A DNA stretch of 61,872 nucleotides from JBCDAP01 sp038747915 (GTDB lineage: Bacteria > Planctomycetota > Phycisphaerae > Phycisphaerales > UBA1924): positions 1-61,872 of the forward strand of contig JBCDJJ010000011.1 in assembly GCA_038747915.1 (NCBI GenBank), written 5' to 3'. Under the pieces are notes generated by a model. That model worked only from the letters and a program-made list of their open reading frames with translations, was not told where the DNA came from and did no database searches. Shown here piece after piece: positions 26,976-36,325 of this stretch (the first letter of the stretch is position 1; every line of letters begins with the position of its first letter). The position numbers and the translations under genes were made by a program.

Positions 26976-29066
26976 TCACGCCGCAGCCGGCGCCAGCCGG
27001 GCGCTGGCCTCCCGCGGGCGTTCCGCCCGTGCTGCTGCAGCTTCTGCCTCGGCCTCCGCGACGAGCCGTTCGTGCTCTGCGAACTCCTCGCCGAAACGGA
27101 AGAGGCGGAAGGAGTTCGCGAGGACGACCAAGTCGTCCATGAAGTGCCAGATGATGGCGATGCCGATGCCGCCGATCTTGATTGTTTCGCCGAACGCAGC
27201 GAACTGGCCCGTGGCGGCGAGCATGAGCCCGCCGATCGCGAGGAGCATCGAGAGCACGATGTTCTGCGTGATCACCGCTTGGGTGCGCCGGGCGAGTTGG
27301 ATGAGGAAGGGGATCCGTGAGATGTCGTCGGTCATGAGCGCCACACCGGCGGAGTTGGTGGCGATGTCGGAGCCCGAGAGCCCCATGGCGACGCCGACGT
27401 CGGCAGCGGCGAGCGACGGGCCGTCGTTGATGCCGTCGCCGACCATGAGGACCCGTGAGCCACGCCGGGCGAGGTCGGTGACGATGGCGTGCTTTTCTTC
27501 GGGGAGGCACTCGGCCTCGAGTTGATCGACGCCGACCGTCTGCCCGACGCGCTTCGCGACGGCGAAGCGGTCGCCCGTCACGAGCATCACCAGGCGCGCG
27601 CCCAGATCGCGGCACTGCTCGATGACGGTCTTGGCGTTGCGGCGGAGCCGATCCTCCAGCCCGACCGCGCCGAGGTACCGCCCGCCTCCCATCACGTGGA
27701 CCGCGGTCATCCCCCCGAGGCGCTCCTCGACCATGTCGACAGCCACCTCGTCGGCGCCGCACTCGCGAAGATAGGAGGCGCGGCCAGCGATCACATCGCC
27801 CGCGCGCACGCCCTTACCATGCACCTCTTCGAAGGAGCCCTCGGCGGCACCCCAATCAAGCTTCGCCTGCATCGCCGTCGCGACGATCGACGTGGCGATG
27901 GGGTGGTTGGACTGCTGCTCGGCGTAGGCAGCGGAGCGGAGCAGATCCTTCGCGCGCTGGTCACGCTCGCCGGCGCCCTCGGCGGGTTCCAGGCGGGAGA
28001 CGGCGAATCGGCCGGTCGTCAGCGTGCCGGTCTTGTCGAAGATGAGCGTGTCGCACGAGGCGGCCGCCTCGAGCGTCTGCGTCTGCTTGATCATCACGCC
28101 CAGACGAGCCGCAGCGGCGAAGGCGGCGACCATCGCCGATGGGCTTGCGATGAGCAGGGCGGAGGGCGTGGCGACGACGAGCACGGTGATGGCAAGTTCG
28201 ATCGCCCGCTCGGGGTCGGTCTGCTGCACGATGAACCAGACCAGGCCAGCGATCGTGAGGACAACCGGCACGAAGTAGCGGGCGACCTGCTCGATGAGCA
28301 GCTGGCGGGGTGTTCGTGAGGTCTCCGCCTCGTGGATGAGTGTGGCGACCTTGCCGATGGTGGTGTCGGCGCCGACCTCGGTCACACGCAGGTCGACCTG
28401 GGCGGTGAGGTTCGTCGTGCCGGCGAAGACGCGCTCGCCCGTGGCCTTCTCGACCGGCAGGGCTTCACCGGTGAGGGAGGCCTCGTTGATGGTGGTGGAG
28501 CCCGCAGTGAGCTCGCCGTCGACCGGAAAGTTCTCGCCGGGGCGCACCCGGACGGTGTCGCCGACCTTGACAATCGTGAGCGGGCCCTCGGCCTCCTGGC
28601 CGTCTTTGACGATGCGGGCGGTATCCGGGGTCAGCTGAATGAGGTCTTCGATGGCGCGGCGGGCGCCCCAGGCGGTGCGGTGTAGCGCCAGGTCGAAGAT
28701 CAGCAGGACAAAGGCGACATACCCGGCGATCTCGAAGCGCCCGGTTGCGAAAGCCGCGAGGACCGCGAGCGAGGCGAGCGAGCCGTGAGCGGGCTTGCCG
28801 GCGCTGAGTTCTTGGAAAGCGTTCCGAAAGAGACCGAAGGCGAGGATCAGCGCGCCGATCATCGCCGGGAACTGGGCCACCTCGTCATCGACGAGTCCGA
28901 GGGCTCGGACGATGCTGGTCGTCAAGACCAGCAGCCCGCCAACGAGGTAGAGCACGATCTGTCGCTCGGTGGAGTTCACGCCCTCCGAGGCCTCGTGGTG
29001 CCCCGAGTGGGAGTCGATCGGGCGGGTGTCGTGGTGTTGATCGGCAGCGGCGGCGGCGTCGGACAT
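26976..29066 (-). CDS. P1B-type heavy-metal ATPase with TPS in place of the CPC motif
   Basis: 696-aa cation-pumping ATPase of the inner membrane. A His-rich tail (DQHHDTRPIDSHSGHHE) begins the protein and may bind metal; no CxxC domain is present. The A-domain has TINEASLTGEALPVEK, the P-domain DKTGTLTTG (Asp about 344), the N-domain NHPIATSI, and the hinge GDGINDGPSLAAADVGVAMG. The transport helix reads VVATPSALLIASP, so the family CPC is Thr-Pro-Ser at 300-302 and has no cysteine. The last helix region IIWHFMDDLVVLANSFRL is also divergent. This predicts altered metal selectivity. The ATG at 29066 has GGAG upstream and was chosen over TTG at 29081. Confidence 0.93.
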   Translation of the reverse strand: MSDAAAAADQHHDTRPIDSHSGHHEASEGVNSTERQIVLYLVGGLLVLTTSIVRALGLVDDEVAQFPAMIGALILAFGLFRNAFQELSAGKPAHGSLASLAVLAAFATGRFEIAGYVAFVLLIFDLALHRTAWGARRAIEDLIQLTPDTARIVKDGQEAEGPLTIVKVGDTVRVRPGENFPVDGELTAGSTTINEASLTGEALPVEKATGERVFAGTTNLTAQVDLRVTEVGADTTIGKVATLIHEAETSRTPRQLLIEQVARYFVPVVLTIAGLVWFIVQQTDPERAIELAITVLVVATPSALLIASPSAMVAAFAAAARLGVMIKQTQTLEAAASCDTLIFDKTGTLTTGRFAVSRLEPAEGAGERDQRAKDLLRSAAYAEQQSNHPIATSIVATAMQAKLDWGAAEGSFEEVHGKGVRAGDVIAGRASYLRECGADEVAVDMVEERLGGMTAVHVMGGGRYLGAVGLEDRLRRNAKTVIEQCRDLGARLVMLVTGDRFAVAKRVGQTVGVDQLEAECLPEEKHAIVTDLARRGSRVLMVGDGINDGPSLAAADVGVAMGLSGSDIATNSAGVALMTDDISRIPFLIQLARRTQAVITQNIVLSMLLAIGGLMLAATGQFAAFGETIKIGGIGIAIIWHFMDDLVVLANSFRLFRFGEEFAEHERLVAEAEAEAAAARAERPREASARLAPAAA

Positions 29067-29191
29067 CGATCGCGGCTCCAATATCTGGGGCTCGTGTGGG
29101 CACCCGCGGTCCGCGGGAGCGGTGCGGCGAGCCCGTATAGTAGCGCGGGCGCTCGCATTGCGCCGCGGAGAGGTGTCGCGAGGAGTCCCCG

Positions 29192-30214
29192 ATGAGCTGT
29201 GTGACGATTCTTGGCGACGGGCAGATGGGGCTGGTGTCCGCGGCCGTGCTCGGTGTACCCGAGGGCCGGACCGACAGCGGGTCGGTGCCCGAGGTGACGC
29301 TCTGGGGGCACGATCGGGTCGAGGCGGACGCGCTCGAGCAGGCGCGGGTGTCTACCCGGCTGCCCGGGCTCGAGTTGCCCGAGGGCGTGCGTGTCACCGG
29401 GGATGACGCCGCGGCCTTCACCGGGGCCGATCTCATCGTGATGGCCGTACCGACGCAGTTTGTGCGCACCGTGCTCGGTCGGCTCGCGGCGCATGTGCCG
29501 CCGGGCGTACCGATCGTGTCGGTGTCAAAGGGCATCGAGGACGGCACGGGGCTTCGGCCGACCGAGGTGATCGCGGAGGCGGTGGGGGGGGAGCGTGCGA
29601 TCGGCGTGCTGGCGGGGCCGACGATCGCGCCCGAGCTGGCGCGGTGCCTGCCCGCGACGATGGTGATCGCGTGCGACGACGGCGAGGTGGCCTCGTTCGT
29701 GCAGCGGCTCTTCAGCGCCTCATGGCTCCGGATCTACACATCCGACGACCCGGTGGGTGTCGAGATCGCCGGGGCGACGAAGAACGTGATCGCGATCGCT
29801 GCGGGCATCCTGGACGGACTGCAGGCGGGGTACAACGCGAAGTCGGCGCTGCTCGCGCGCGGGCTCGCGGAGATCACACGGCTCGGTGTGGCACTCGGCG
29901 CGCGCACAGAGACCTTTTTCGGTCTGACGGGTGTGGGCGACCTCGCGACGACGTGCTTCAGCCCCGAGGGTCGCAACCGCTCGTGCGGCGAGGCGCTGGG
30001 CCGGGGCGAGGCGCTCGAGCACTATCTCGAGCGGACCTCGAGCGTGGTCGAGGGCGTGCCGACCGCGAAGGCGGTGCTGGAACTCGCGCGTCACCATGGG
30101 GTGGACATGCCGATTGTCGAGGCGGTGAACCGCGTGCTGTACGGCGGGCTGGACCCGATCGACGCGATCGCCTTGTTAATGAGCCGCGAGCCGAAGGCGG
30201 AGCGGGTGGGGTAG
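29192..30214 (+). CDS. gpsA: Glycerol-3-phosphate dehydrogenase [NAD(P)+]
   Basis: Makes sn-glycerol 3-phosphate from dihydroxyacetone phosphate for phospholipid synthesis, in the cytosol. The 340-aa protein begins with a Rossmann motif VTILGDGQMG and has DLIVMAVPTQFVRTVL, VSVSKGIEDGTGLRPTEV, GVLAGPTIAPELA and the catalytic-lysine segment EIAGATKNVIAIAAGILDGL. Next come NAKSALLARGLAEITRLG, FFGLTGVGDLATTCFSPEGRNR and VVEGVPTAKAVLELA. A good GAGGAG lies just upstream of ATG 29192. It is divergent from the P-type ATPase with a short gap. Confidence 0.97.
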   Translation: MSCVTILGDGQMGLVSAAVLGVPEGRTDSGSVPEVTLWGHDRVEADALEQARVSTRLPGLELPEGVRVTGDDAAAFTGADLIVMAVPTQFVRTVLGRLAAHVPPGVPIVSVSKGIEDGTGLRPTEVIAEAVGGERAIGVLAGPTIAPELARCLPATMVIACDDGEVASFVQRLFSASWLRIYTSDDPVGVEIAGATKNVIAIAAGILDGLQAGYNAKSALLARGLAEITRLGVALGARTETFFGLTGVGDLATTCFSPEGRNRSCGEALGRGEALEHYLERTSSVVEGVPTAKAVLELARHHGVDMPIVEAVNRVLYGGLDPIDAIALLMSREPKAERVG

Positions 30215-30220
30215 AGCGCC

Positions 30221-30574
30221 TTACGAAGCGATCACGATCGCGAGCGCACCGGCGATCACGATCTGTCCGACGAAGCACGCGACGGAGAAGGCAAGGGCGG
30301 ACTTGTACTCATCAGCTTCGAGACGGAACACACCCATCGTCACGAACGCCATGATGACGACTTGGGCAGCCCCTCCGATGAGCCCACCGATCGGAACGAA
30401 GCTCAAGCCGAAGCCGACGCCAACCCAGGCCACCGCATAGAACAGCGTGCGGGCGATCATCTCACCGAACGAGTCGGTGACGATGTTGAGCATTGACCCG
30501 AAGAGCAGAAAGACGAGTACGGCGACAAGCCAGACGGTGACGAACACTACGCCGAGTGAGGCAAGAACTTCCAT
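30221..30574 (-). CDS. Small membrane protein of unknown function
   Basis: 117 aa with about four hydrophobic helices (roughly 4-28, 43-60, 63-84, 97-116). It is Ile/Val/Phe-rich and has one short charged loop RLEADEYKS between helices 3 and 4. No family is recognised. GGGAG precedes the ATG at 30574 by 8 bases, which decides the start over the upstream GTG. It is convergent with gpsA (6-bp gap). Confidence 0.6.
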   Translation of the reverse strand: MEVLASLGVVFVTVWLVAVLVFLLFGSMLNIVTDSFGEMIARTLFYAVAWVGVGFGLSFVPIGGLIGGAAQVVIMAFVTMGVFRLEADEYKSALAFSVACFVGQIVIAGALAIVIAS

Positions 30575-30680
30575 TGGTTTTTCTCCCACGAGTAAAGCCT
30601 CATGCTACCTCGAGGGCGTCGAGCCTGCGGCGGTACCCGCGTGGTAGCACATCAACTTGCTCGTGTCGCGATCCGGGTCT

Positions 30681-30711
30681 GAGCGGCGAGAGCATCCTGC
30701 TCTCGCCGCCG
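30681..30711. repeat. Solo palindromic element, GAGC-N5-GCTC family
   Basis: An 11-bp stem (30683-30693 with 30699-30709) closes the 5-nt loop ATCCT, giving the core GAGC-ATCCT-GCTC. The core and loop agree with the paired elements at 37216-37345 and 51967-52051, though the outer flanks differ more. It lies just past the 3' end of the chemoreceptor gene, so it could end that transcript. Confidence 0.6.
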
Positions 30712-30755
30712 ACCCAGTGACGCACAGGACTTCGAGTGATGCTCGCGTGGCTCGC

Positions 30756-32528
30756 TCACACCTGGTGCAGTTGCTCGGTGAGATCCCGCGGGTCGCTCCG
30801 CTTCTCCTGGATCTCCGGCGGCAGCGGGCCCGACTCGTTCGCGCGGCGGTCCGTCGCGTGGAGCTTGAACCGCTCGATGAGTGAGCGCAGCTGATCCGCC
30901 TTGACCGCCAGCCCACTGACCGCCTCGGCCGTACGCCGCGAGAGTTCGGAGGAGCGGGCGATGGTGTCCATGACGGTGACGACCGACTGGCTGACTTCTT
31001 CGGACGCAGCGGCCTGCTGCTGACTGGCGTTGGCGATGCCGCTGATCTGATCGGTGACCTCTCGGGTGCCGTTGACGATCAGGGTGAGCGTCTCGCCGGC
31101 GGTGTGGGCCTGTTCGGCACCGGAGCGGACCCGCTCGAGACCCTCGTCCATCATGGTTCGGGCCTCGTCGGTCTCGGTCTGGATCTCACGGATCTGCTCG
31201 GCGATCTCTTCCGTCGCCACGGTGGTGCGGTCGGCGAGCTTGCGGACCTCGTCGGCGACGACAGCGAAGCCGCGGCCGTGCTCGCCCGCGCGGGCCGCCT
31301 CGATCGCGGCGTTGAGGGCGAGCAGGTTGGTCTGGTCGGCGATGTCGTTGATGACGTCGATCACCTGGCCGATCTGCTCGCTGCGGGTGCTGAGCTGGGC
31401 GATCCGGGATGCGGTGCGCTCGACCGACTGGGCGAGCTCCTGCATCTGCTCGACGTTGCGCCGGACGACGTCGCCGCCCTCGCGTGCCGAAGCGCCGGCC
31501 TTCTCCGCCTCGGCGGTCGCGTTGCGCGAGTTGTCGGCGACCTCGAGCACCGACGCGGACATCTCCTCCGCAGCCGCGGAGATCTGCTGCACACGAATCT
31601 TCTGGTCACCGAGTTCCTTTGAGATGCGTTCCGAGCTCACGCTCAGATCGGAACTCGCGCCCGAGACCTGCGTTGCGGCGCCGTTCACTGCTGCGATGAC
31701 GTCGTGTACCTTCCCGACGAACACGTTGAAGGCTTTGGCGAGTTCGCCGATCTCGTCGCCTCGGGTGAAGTCGACGCGCTGCGTCAGGTCGCCGTCGCCC
31801 TCGGCGATCTCGCGCAGTCGACCGACGACCATCCGGATCGGGTTCGCGATCGAGCGGGCGATCCACTGCGCGATGGCGATGCCGAGCGCGATCGTCAGCA
31901 GTGTCACCATGATCATCTTGACGTTGAGCCCGCTCAGCGTGTTCGCAATATCGACCTCCGCGGCATTCTGATTGTCCTTCGCGGTGTCGGCGATCGAATC
32001 CAGCAGCGCGACGGCGTGATCGGAGAGCGGGGTGACCGTGGTGAGGGAAAGCTCACGCGCTTTGATCACGATGTCGATGGTGTCTGGGTTGCGCAGATCC
32101 TGAGTGCCGTCGGCAGTGGTTCCGGATGCGAGCACAGCGTCGACGTGTTCCTGTGCTTCGTGGAGTTCGGCCATGGCCGCGGTCAGCTCGACCCACTTCG
32201 TATCGAGTTCCGGGTCGTTGAGCGACCGAAGAATGGGTTCGAAGCCTGCCGAGAACTCGTTGACCTGGTCCCAGATTCCCTCGAGCTCCGCTGCAACGTC
32301 CGGTGTGAAGCCATAGATCATCGCGCGTTGCTGCGTGCTCACCGCCATCAACAGCTTCGTTTCCAGGTCGCGAGCACCCTTTGCGGCAGGAATTGCTTTG
32401 CTGAAGGCATCCTCCTGTGTCCGCTGCACATCGCGCGCCAGCCAGATGGCACCGAGACCCAGAAAGGCGGTGAGCAGGATGACGAGACCGAAGCCAAGGT
32501 TGAGTCGACCGAGAATGGACAGAGACAT
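30756..32528 (-). CDS. Methyl-accepting chemotaxis protein
   Basis: 590-aa transmembrane signal transducer. TM1 is at about 8-30; a periplasmic four-helix-bundle-like sensor runs from about 32 to 205 and TM2 is about 208-228. A HAMP domain follows (SIANPIRMVVGRLREIAEGDGDLTQRV, about 229-285). The long cytoplasmic coiled coil carries the highly conserved tip DQTNLLALNAAIEAARAGEHGRGFAVVADEVRKLA. The C-terminal tail has no CheR-binding pentapeptide. No che genes are nearby, so it depends on distant pathways. The ligand is unknown. Confidence 0.96.
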   Translation of the reverse strand: MSLSILGRLNLGFGLVILLTAFLGLGAIWLARDVQRTQEDAFSKAIPAAKGARDLETKLLMAVSTQQRAMIYGFTPDVAAELEGIWDQVNEFSAGFEPILRSLNDPELDTKWVELTAAMAELHEAQEHVDAVLASGTTADGTQDLRNPDTIDIVIKARELSLTTVTPLSDHAVALLDSIADTAKDNQNAAEVDIANTLSGLNVKMIMVTLLTIALGIAIAQWIARSIANPIRMVVGRLREIAEGDGDLTQRVDFTRGDEIGELAKAFNVFVGKVHDVIAAVNGAATQVSGASSDLSVSSERISKELGDQKIRVQQISAAAEEMSASVLEVADNSRNATAEAEKAGASAREGGDVVRRNVEQMQELAQSVERTASRIAQLSTRSEQIGQVIDVINDIADQTNLLALNAAIEAARAGEHGRGFAVVADEVRKLADRTTVATEEIAEQIREIQTETDEARTMMDEGLERVRSGAEQAHTAGETLTLIVNGTREVTDQISGIANASQQQAAASEEVSQSVVTVMDTIARSSELSRRTAEAVSGLAVKADQLRSLIERFKLHATDRRANESGPLPPEIQEKRSDPRDLTEQLHQV

Positions 32529-32780
32529 GCCGGCACTCCGAGGAGGTGATGACGCGTCGTGATGTGATCAACGAAGACGCGGGGCTTAGATCGGCCACCG
32601 CGTAGACGACTTCAACCGGGGAACTTCTCCTGGATTCCTGGCCGTCGTACAGAGCGCAGTCGGCTCGCCTTGTTTCGGGGTGGGCACCACGGAGACGCCG
32701 AGGCTTGGTTAAGTGATTTCCAGTGGGTCGAGCCGTCCGAAAAAGAGCACGCCGGTCGATGCACTCGGTAGGGTGCCGTG

Positions 32781-33686
32781 ATGGCTGTTGGGTCGATCCG
32801 GTTCATCTTTTTGGGGACGGGAACATCCGGAGGTATCCCGATCATCGCGTGCGACTGCGCGACCTGTCGCTCGGACGACCCACGGGATGTGCGCTCGCGG
32901 CAGGGCGCCGCGCTGCAGTGGGTGGATCCACTCGGCCGCCATCGCACGGTGCTGATCGATGCGACGCCCGACCTCCGCCACCAGGCGCTGCGTCACGATC
33001 TGCAGCGGTGCGATGCGATCCTCTTTACCCACCATCACGCCGACCACATCTTCGGGCTCGACGAGGTGCGACGGTTCAACGCCGTGATGCAGGCGCCGAT
33101 CGACATCTACGCCGAGCCGGCCACACTTGGCCACCTGCGACGGGTGTACCCGTACATCTTCGATCCGGAGACGAACGAGAACCGCAGCTTCGTCGCGACA
33201 CTGAAAACCCACGACCTCGCGGTGGGCACCCCGGTCGAGCTGTTCGGCGTGCGGTTCGAGCCCGTGCGGCTCATGCACGGGAACCTGCCGATCCTCGGGT
33301 TCCGCATCGAGGCCGCGGACGCGGCGATGGCGGCCTCGCCGGGCGCCGAGTTCTTGCCGATGGCCTACTGCACCGACACCTCGCTCATCCCCGAGGAGAT
33401 GTGGGGCCGGCTCGGCGGGCTGCGGACGCTTGTGCTCGATGGCCTGCGGTACCAGCCCCACGGCACGCACTTCAATGTTGAGCAGGCGTGCGAGGCTGCA
33501 GCGCGGATCGGGGCGGATCAGACCTATTTGTGCCACATCGCCCACGAGTTGAAGCACCAAGAGGCCGATGCGGCGCTGCCGCCGGGCGTGTCGCTGCCGT
33601 GGGACGGGCTGGTGCTCGGGGATGCGAGGTTCACCGAGCCGCGGGCGAGCATGCCACCGGCGAACGGGGCGTTCGCGGAGGGGTGA
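32781..33686 (+). CDS. MBL-fold metallohydrolase, PhnP-like
   Basis: 301-aa metallo-beta-lactamase-fold phosphodiesterase. The start IRFIFLGTGTSGGIPIIACDCATC matches the PhnP group, including the paired cysteines after the GTG loop. The metal motif THHHADHIFGLDE sits at about 73-85. Further ligands are HGNLPILGFRI, YCTDTS and the late CHIAHELKHQ. PhnP hydrolyses cyclic ribose phosphates in phosphonate breakdown, but no phn genes are near, so the substrate may be another cyclic phosphodiester. Either the GTG or the ATG of the GTGATG at 32778-32783 could start; I use the ATG. Confidence 0.9.
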   Translation: MAVGSIRFIFLGTGTSGGIPIIACDCATCRSDDPRDVRSRQGAALQWVDPLGRHRTVLIDATPDLRHQALRHDLQRCDAILFTHHHADHIFGLDEVRRFNAVMQAPIDIYAEPATLGHLRRVYPYIFDPETNENRSFVATLKTHDLAVGTPVELFGVRFEPVRLMHGNLPILGFRIEAADAAMAASPGAEFLPMAYCTDTSLIPEEMWGRLGGLRTLVLDGLRYQPHGTHFNVEQACEAAARIGADQTYLCHIAHELKHQEADAALPPGVSLPWDGLVLGDARFTEPRASMPPANGAFAEG

Positions 33687-33787
33687 GCGGGGGGTGTCCC
33701 CTTCCGCGGTGTGGGCGAATACCATCGGGCTTGGGGCGTGTTGATGCCCTGCTGTGCGCCCGAGCGGGACCCGAGGATTTCACGCTG

Positions 33788-35398
33788 ATGTCACTACCGA
33801 CTCCGATTACTGGTCACGGCCCCGCGTCCTTCCCCGAGGGCGAGGCGGCCCCGTTGCCCGTGCCGTTTACGAAGTTCCTGGCGACGATCGGGCCGGCGTC
33901 GGAGAGCGAGGATGTGCTGACCAAGCTGGTGGATCACGGCGTGACGCTGTTCCGCCTGAACTTCAGCCACGGCACGCTCGACGACCAGAAGCGGCGGCTT
34001 GAGATCATCCGGGCGTTCGACGAGAAGACCTACGTGCCGCTCACCGTGCTGGGCGATCTGACGGGCCCGAAGATCCGGTGCAAGACGTGCCCGGACGCCG
34101 GCATCATGCTGCACGAGGGGCAGGAGGTGATCCTCCGGTACGACCTCGAGGAGTGCCGCGATGGGGAGACGCCGATTCTGAGCGCGAGCTACGAGAACGT
34201 GGTGACCGAGACGAACCCCGGCCACCGCGTGCTGATCAACGACGGGGCGATCCGCATGCTGGCGTTCGACAACCGTGGCGACGAGCTGCATTGCCGCGTG
34301 ACCCGCGGCGGGCTCGTGACCACGCGGAAGGGCATCAACCTGCCCGACACCGACCTGTCGGTGCCCGCGGTGACCGACTACGACTGGCAGTGCGTGGACT
34401 TCGCGGTCGAGCACGGGATCGATTACCTGGCGCTCTCGTTCGTGCGCTCAGCGGAGGACCTTCGGTTGCTCAACGGGCGCCTGAAGCAGATCTGCACCGA
34501 CGAGGTGTGCGGCACGGGCCTGGCCGACAAGCACGCCGACCCCGCGATCCCGGTGATCGCCAAGATCGAGACGCCCCAGGCGGTGGCGAACATCGAGCAG
34601 GTGCTCGACGAGTGCGACGGGATCATGGTGGCGCGCGGTGATCTGGGCGTGGAGCTCGACCTGGCCGAGGTGCCGATGGTGCAGAAGAAGCTGATCGCGG
34701 CTGCCCACGAGCACGGCAAGCCGGCGATCGTCGCCACGCAGATGCTCGAGAGCATGATCGAAAAGCCGACCGCCACACGGGCCGAGGTGTCGGATGTGGC
34801 CAACGCGATTCTGGACGATGCGGACTGCCTGATGCTGTCGGGCGAGACCGCGGTCGGTCAGCACCCGGTGGAGGCGGTGGAAACGCTCCGCCGCACCGCG
34901 TGGGCGACCGAGCGCGTGATCGCGAAGATGCCCAACGTGCCCAAGCCTCCGAAGCAGCTCCGCACGCAGCGGCAACTGATCCCGGCACTCGCGCACGGGG
35001 CCTGGCACATCGCCCAGGATGTGGGCGTGAAGCTTGTGGTCATGTGGTCCGAGCGGGGCGGCGGGGCGCGGTACATGAGCCGCAACAGCTTCCGCGTGCC
35101 GATCATCGCGTACACCTCGAACCACAAGGCCGTGCGGCGGATGAACCTGCTCGGCGGCGTGTTCCCGGTGCTGACCGGCGAAGTGCCGCTCCACCGATCC
35201 GACTTCGCCGAGATGATCGACCGCGACATCATCCGCCACGGATGGGCGGCCAAGGGCGACCCGATCATCGCGCTGGCGGGCAAGCCGCTCGACGAGCCGG
35301 GGTCGACCAACACGATGTCGGTGCGGTTCGTGGGCGACCTGAGCCAGCCGGAAGAGCTGCAGTACGTGGACCACGGCGCGGAGGGGTGGGCGACGTAG
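33788..35398 (+). CDS. pyk: Pyruvate kinase
   Basis: Last step of glycolysis, phosphoenolpyruvate plus ADP to pyruvate plus ATP. The 536-aa protein has TKFLATIGPASESEDVL at the start of the barrel, LFRLNFSHGTLDDQ, LGDLTGPKIR, a B-domain of about 90-190, and LSFVRSAEDL. The signature region is VIAKIETPQAVANIEQVLDECDGIMVARGDLGVEL, followed by ATQMLESMIEKPTATRAEVSDVANAILDDADCLMLSGETA. The C-terminal domain has SERGGGARYMSRNSFRVPIIAYT. The ATG at 33788 precedes the family region by a short tail, and the open frame further upstream is shadow of the MBL gene's other frame. Confidence 0.96.
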   Translation: MSLPTPITGHGPASFPEGEAAPLPVPFTKFLATIGPASESEDVLTKLVDHGVTLFRLNFSHGTLDDQKRRLEIIRAFDEKTYVPLTVLGDLTGPKIRCKTCPDAGIMLHEGQEVILRYDLEECRDGETPILSASYENVVTETNPGHRVLINDGAIRMLAFDNRGDELHCRVTRGGLVTTRKGINLPDTDLSVPAVTDYDWQCVDFAVEHGIDYLALSFVRSAEDLRLLNGRLKQICTDEVCGTGLADKHADPAIPVIAKIETPQAVANIEQVLDECDGIMVARGDLGVELDLAEVPMVQKKLIAAAHEHGKPAIVATQMLESMIEKPTATRAEVSDVANAILDDADCLMLSGETAVGQHPVEAVETLRRTAWATERVIAKMPNVPKPPKQLRTQRQLIPALAHGAWHIAQDVGVKLVVMWSERGGGARYMSRNSFRVPIIAYTSNHKAVRRMNLLGGVFPVLTGEVPLHRSDFAEMIDRDIIRHGWAAKGDPIIALAGKPLDEPGSTNTMSVRFVGDLSQPEELQYVDHGAEGWAT

Positions 35399-35444
35399 GG
35401 GCGGTGGTTCTCAGGATGGGAGGGCGAGTGAAGGACAAGCGAAG

Positions 35445-36296
35445 TTGACCGTGGCACCGTATCACCTGGGTGCTAGCTGGATCGGTATCGAGCGCGACCA
35501 ATTTGCCGTGCTCGTTGCCTTCTCCTTCGGCGTGTTGGCAGTACTGCATGCGGCGTCGATGGTATGCATCGGCGTGCTGACTGTGGATACGGGTCACCTT
35601 TGGGCCTTCGTACCGATGAGCCTCGTCTGGGTCGGACCGTACGCCACGATCTCGATCACTTATTGGATCATTGCGCGTCGACGAGAGTCCAAGGCTCGGG
35701 CTCGCTTCGAGCGCGAGCATGGGTTGATCTGTCCGCAGTGCCTGCACAATCTGGGCTTGGAATTCGAATCGGCCATGTGTCCAGAGTGCGGTGTGCCGCT
35801 CGATGTCGAGCAGGTCAGACATGACTGGGGATGGATCTATGTGAAGAGGCTCGGCTGGCGCGGACGAGCGCGTGAAGCGCTGCCTCGTCGACTGTTGACC
35901 CCGCTCTTTCCAGGCGTTGCTGCTTTGCTCGTGTCGAACTGCTGTATTTGGTTCGGTCTTTCGATGCTGTGGCACTCGGCGGCTTTCCTTGTGCTGCTGC
36001 CCCCGGCTCCGGTGCCTGAGCAAGAGATAGACACGCTGATGGCACTGGGCGCGGGGCTGGGGCTGCTCGTCCTCGGTGTGTGTGGCCTACTCATGTGGGT
36101 ATGGAGGAAGAGAGTGGTCCGCGAGAAGTTCCGCAGGGAGCACTGGCGGCGGTGCTGGCGGTGTGTCCGCCCGGTCGAAGACGGACCGCGCGGTGTGTGC
36201 GCCCACTGCTGCGAGCCGTGGGAGTACGAGATGCTGAAGTACGCCTGGCGGACGCGGTTCAAGGATCTCACCGAGGACGAGAAGCCGAAGGCGTAG
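35445..36296 (+). CDS. Zinc-ribbon membrane protein, tandem copy 1
   Basis: 283 aa, function unknown. It begins TVAPYHLGASWIGIERDQ, has two membrane helices (about 22-45, 55-76), then a zinc ribbon CPQCLHNLGLEFESAMCPECG (about 95-115). Two more helices follow (about 158-180, 203-225), and a C-terminal Cys-rich block with CWRC and CAHC that probably forms a second ribbon. The start is a TTG at 35445 with AAGGA about 9 bases upstream; GTG at 35451 is possible. The next gene is a paralogue with the same layout, and the last 159 bp of both genes are nearly identical. Confidence 0.75.
   Translation: MTVAPYHLGASWIGIERDQFAVLVAFSFGVLAVLHAASMVCIGVLTVDTGHLWAFVPMSLVWVGPYATISITYWIIARRRESKARARFEREHGLICPQCLHNLGLEFESAMCPECGVPLDVEQVRHDWGWIYVKRLGWRGRAREALPRRLLTPLFPGVAALLVSNCCIWFGLSMLWHSAAFLVLLPPAPVPEQEIDTLMALGAGLGLLVLGVCGLLMWVWRKRVVREKFRREHWRRCWRCVRPVEDGPRGVCAHCCEPWEYEMLKYAWRTRFKDLTEDEKPKA
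36138..36296 (+). repeat. 159-bp direct repeat, copy 1 (3' end of zinc-ribbon gene)
   Basis: Matches 37043-37201 with about nine differences over 159 bp, mostly at third codon positions. It covers the C-terminal EHWRRCWRCVRPVE block to the stop. The preceding parts of the two genes are far less alike, so local gene conversion or strong selection on this domain is likely. Confidence 0.85.
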
Positions 36297-36325
36297 CCAC
36301 GGGCCACATCAGGAGATCTCTTTCA

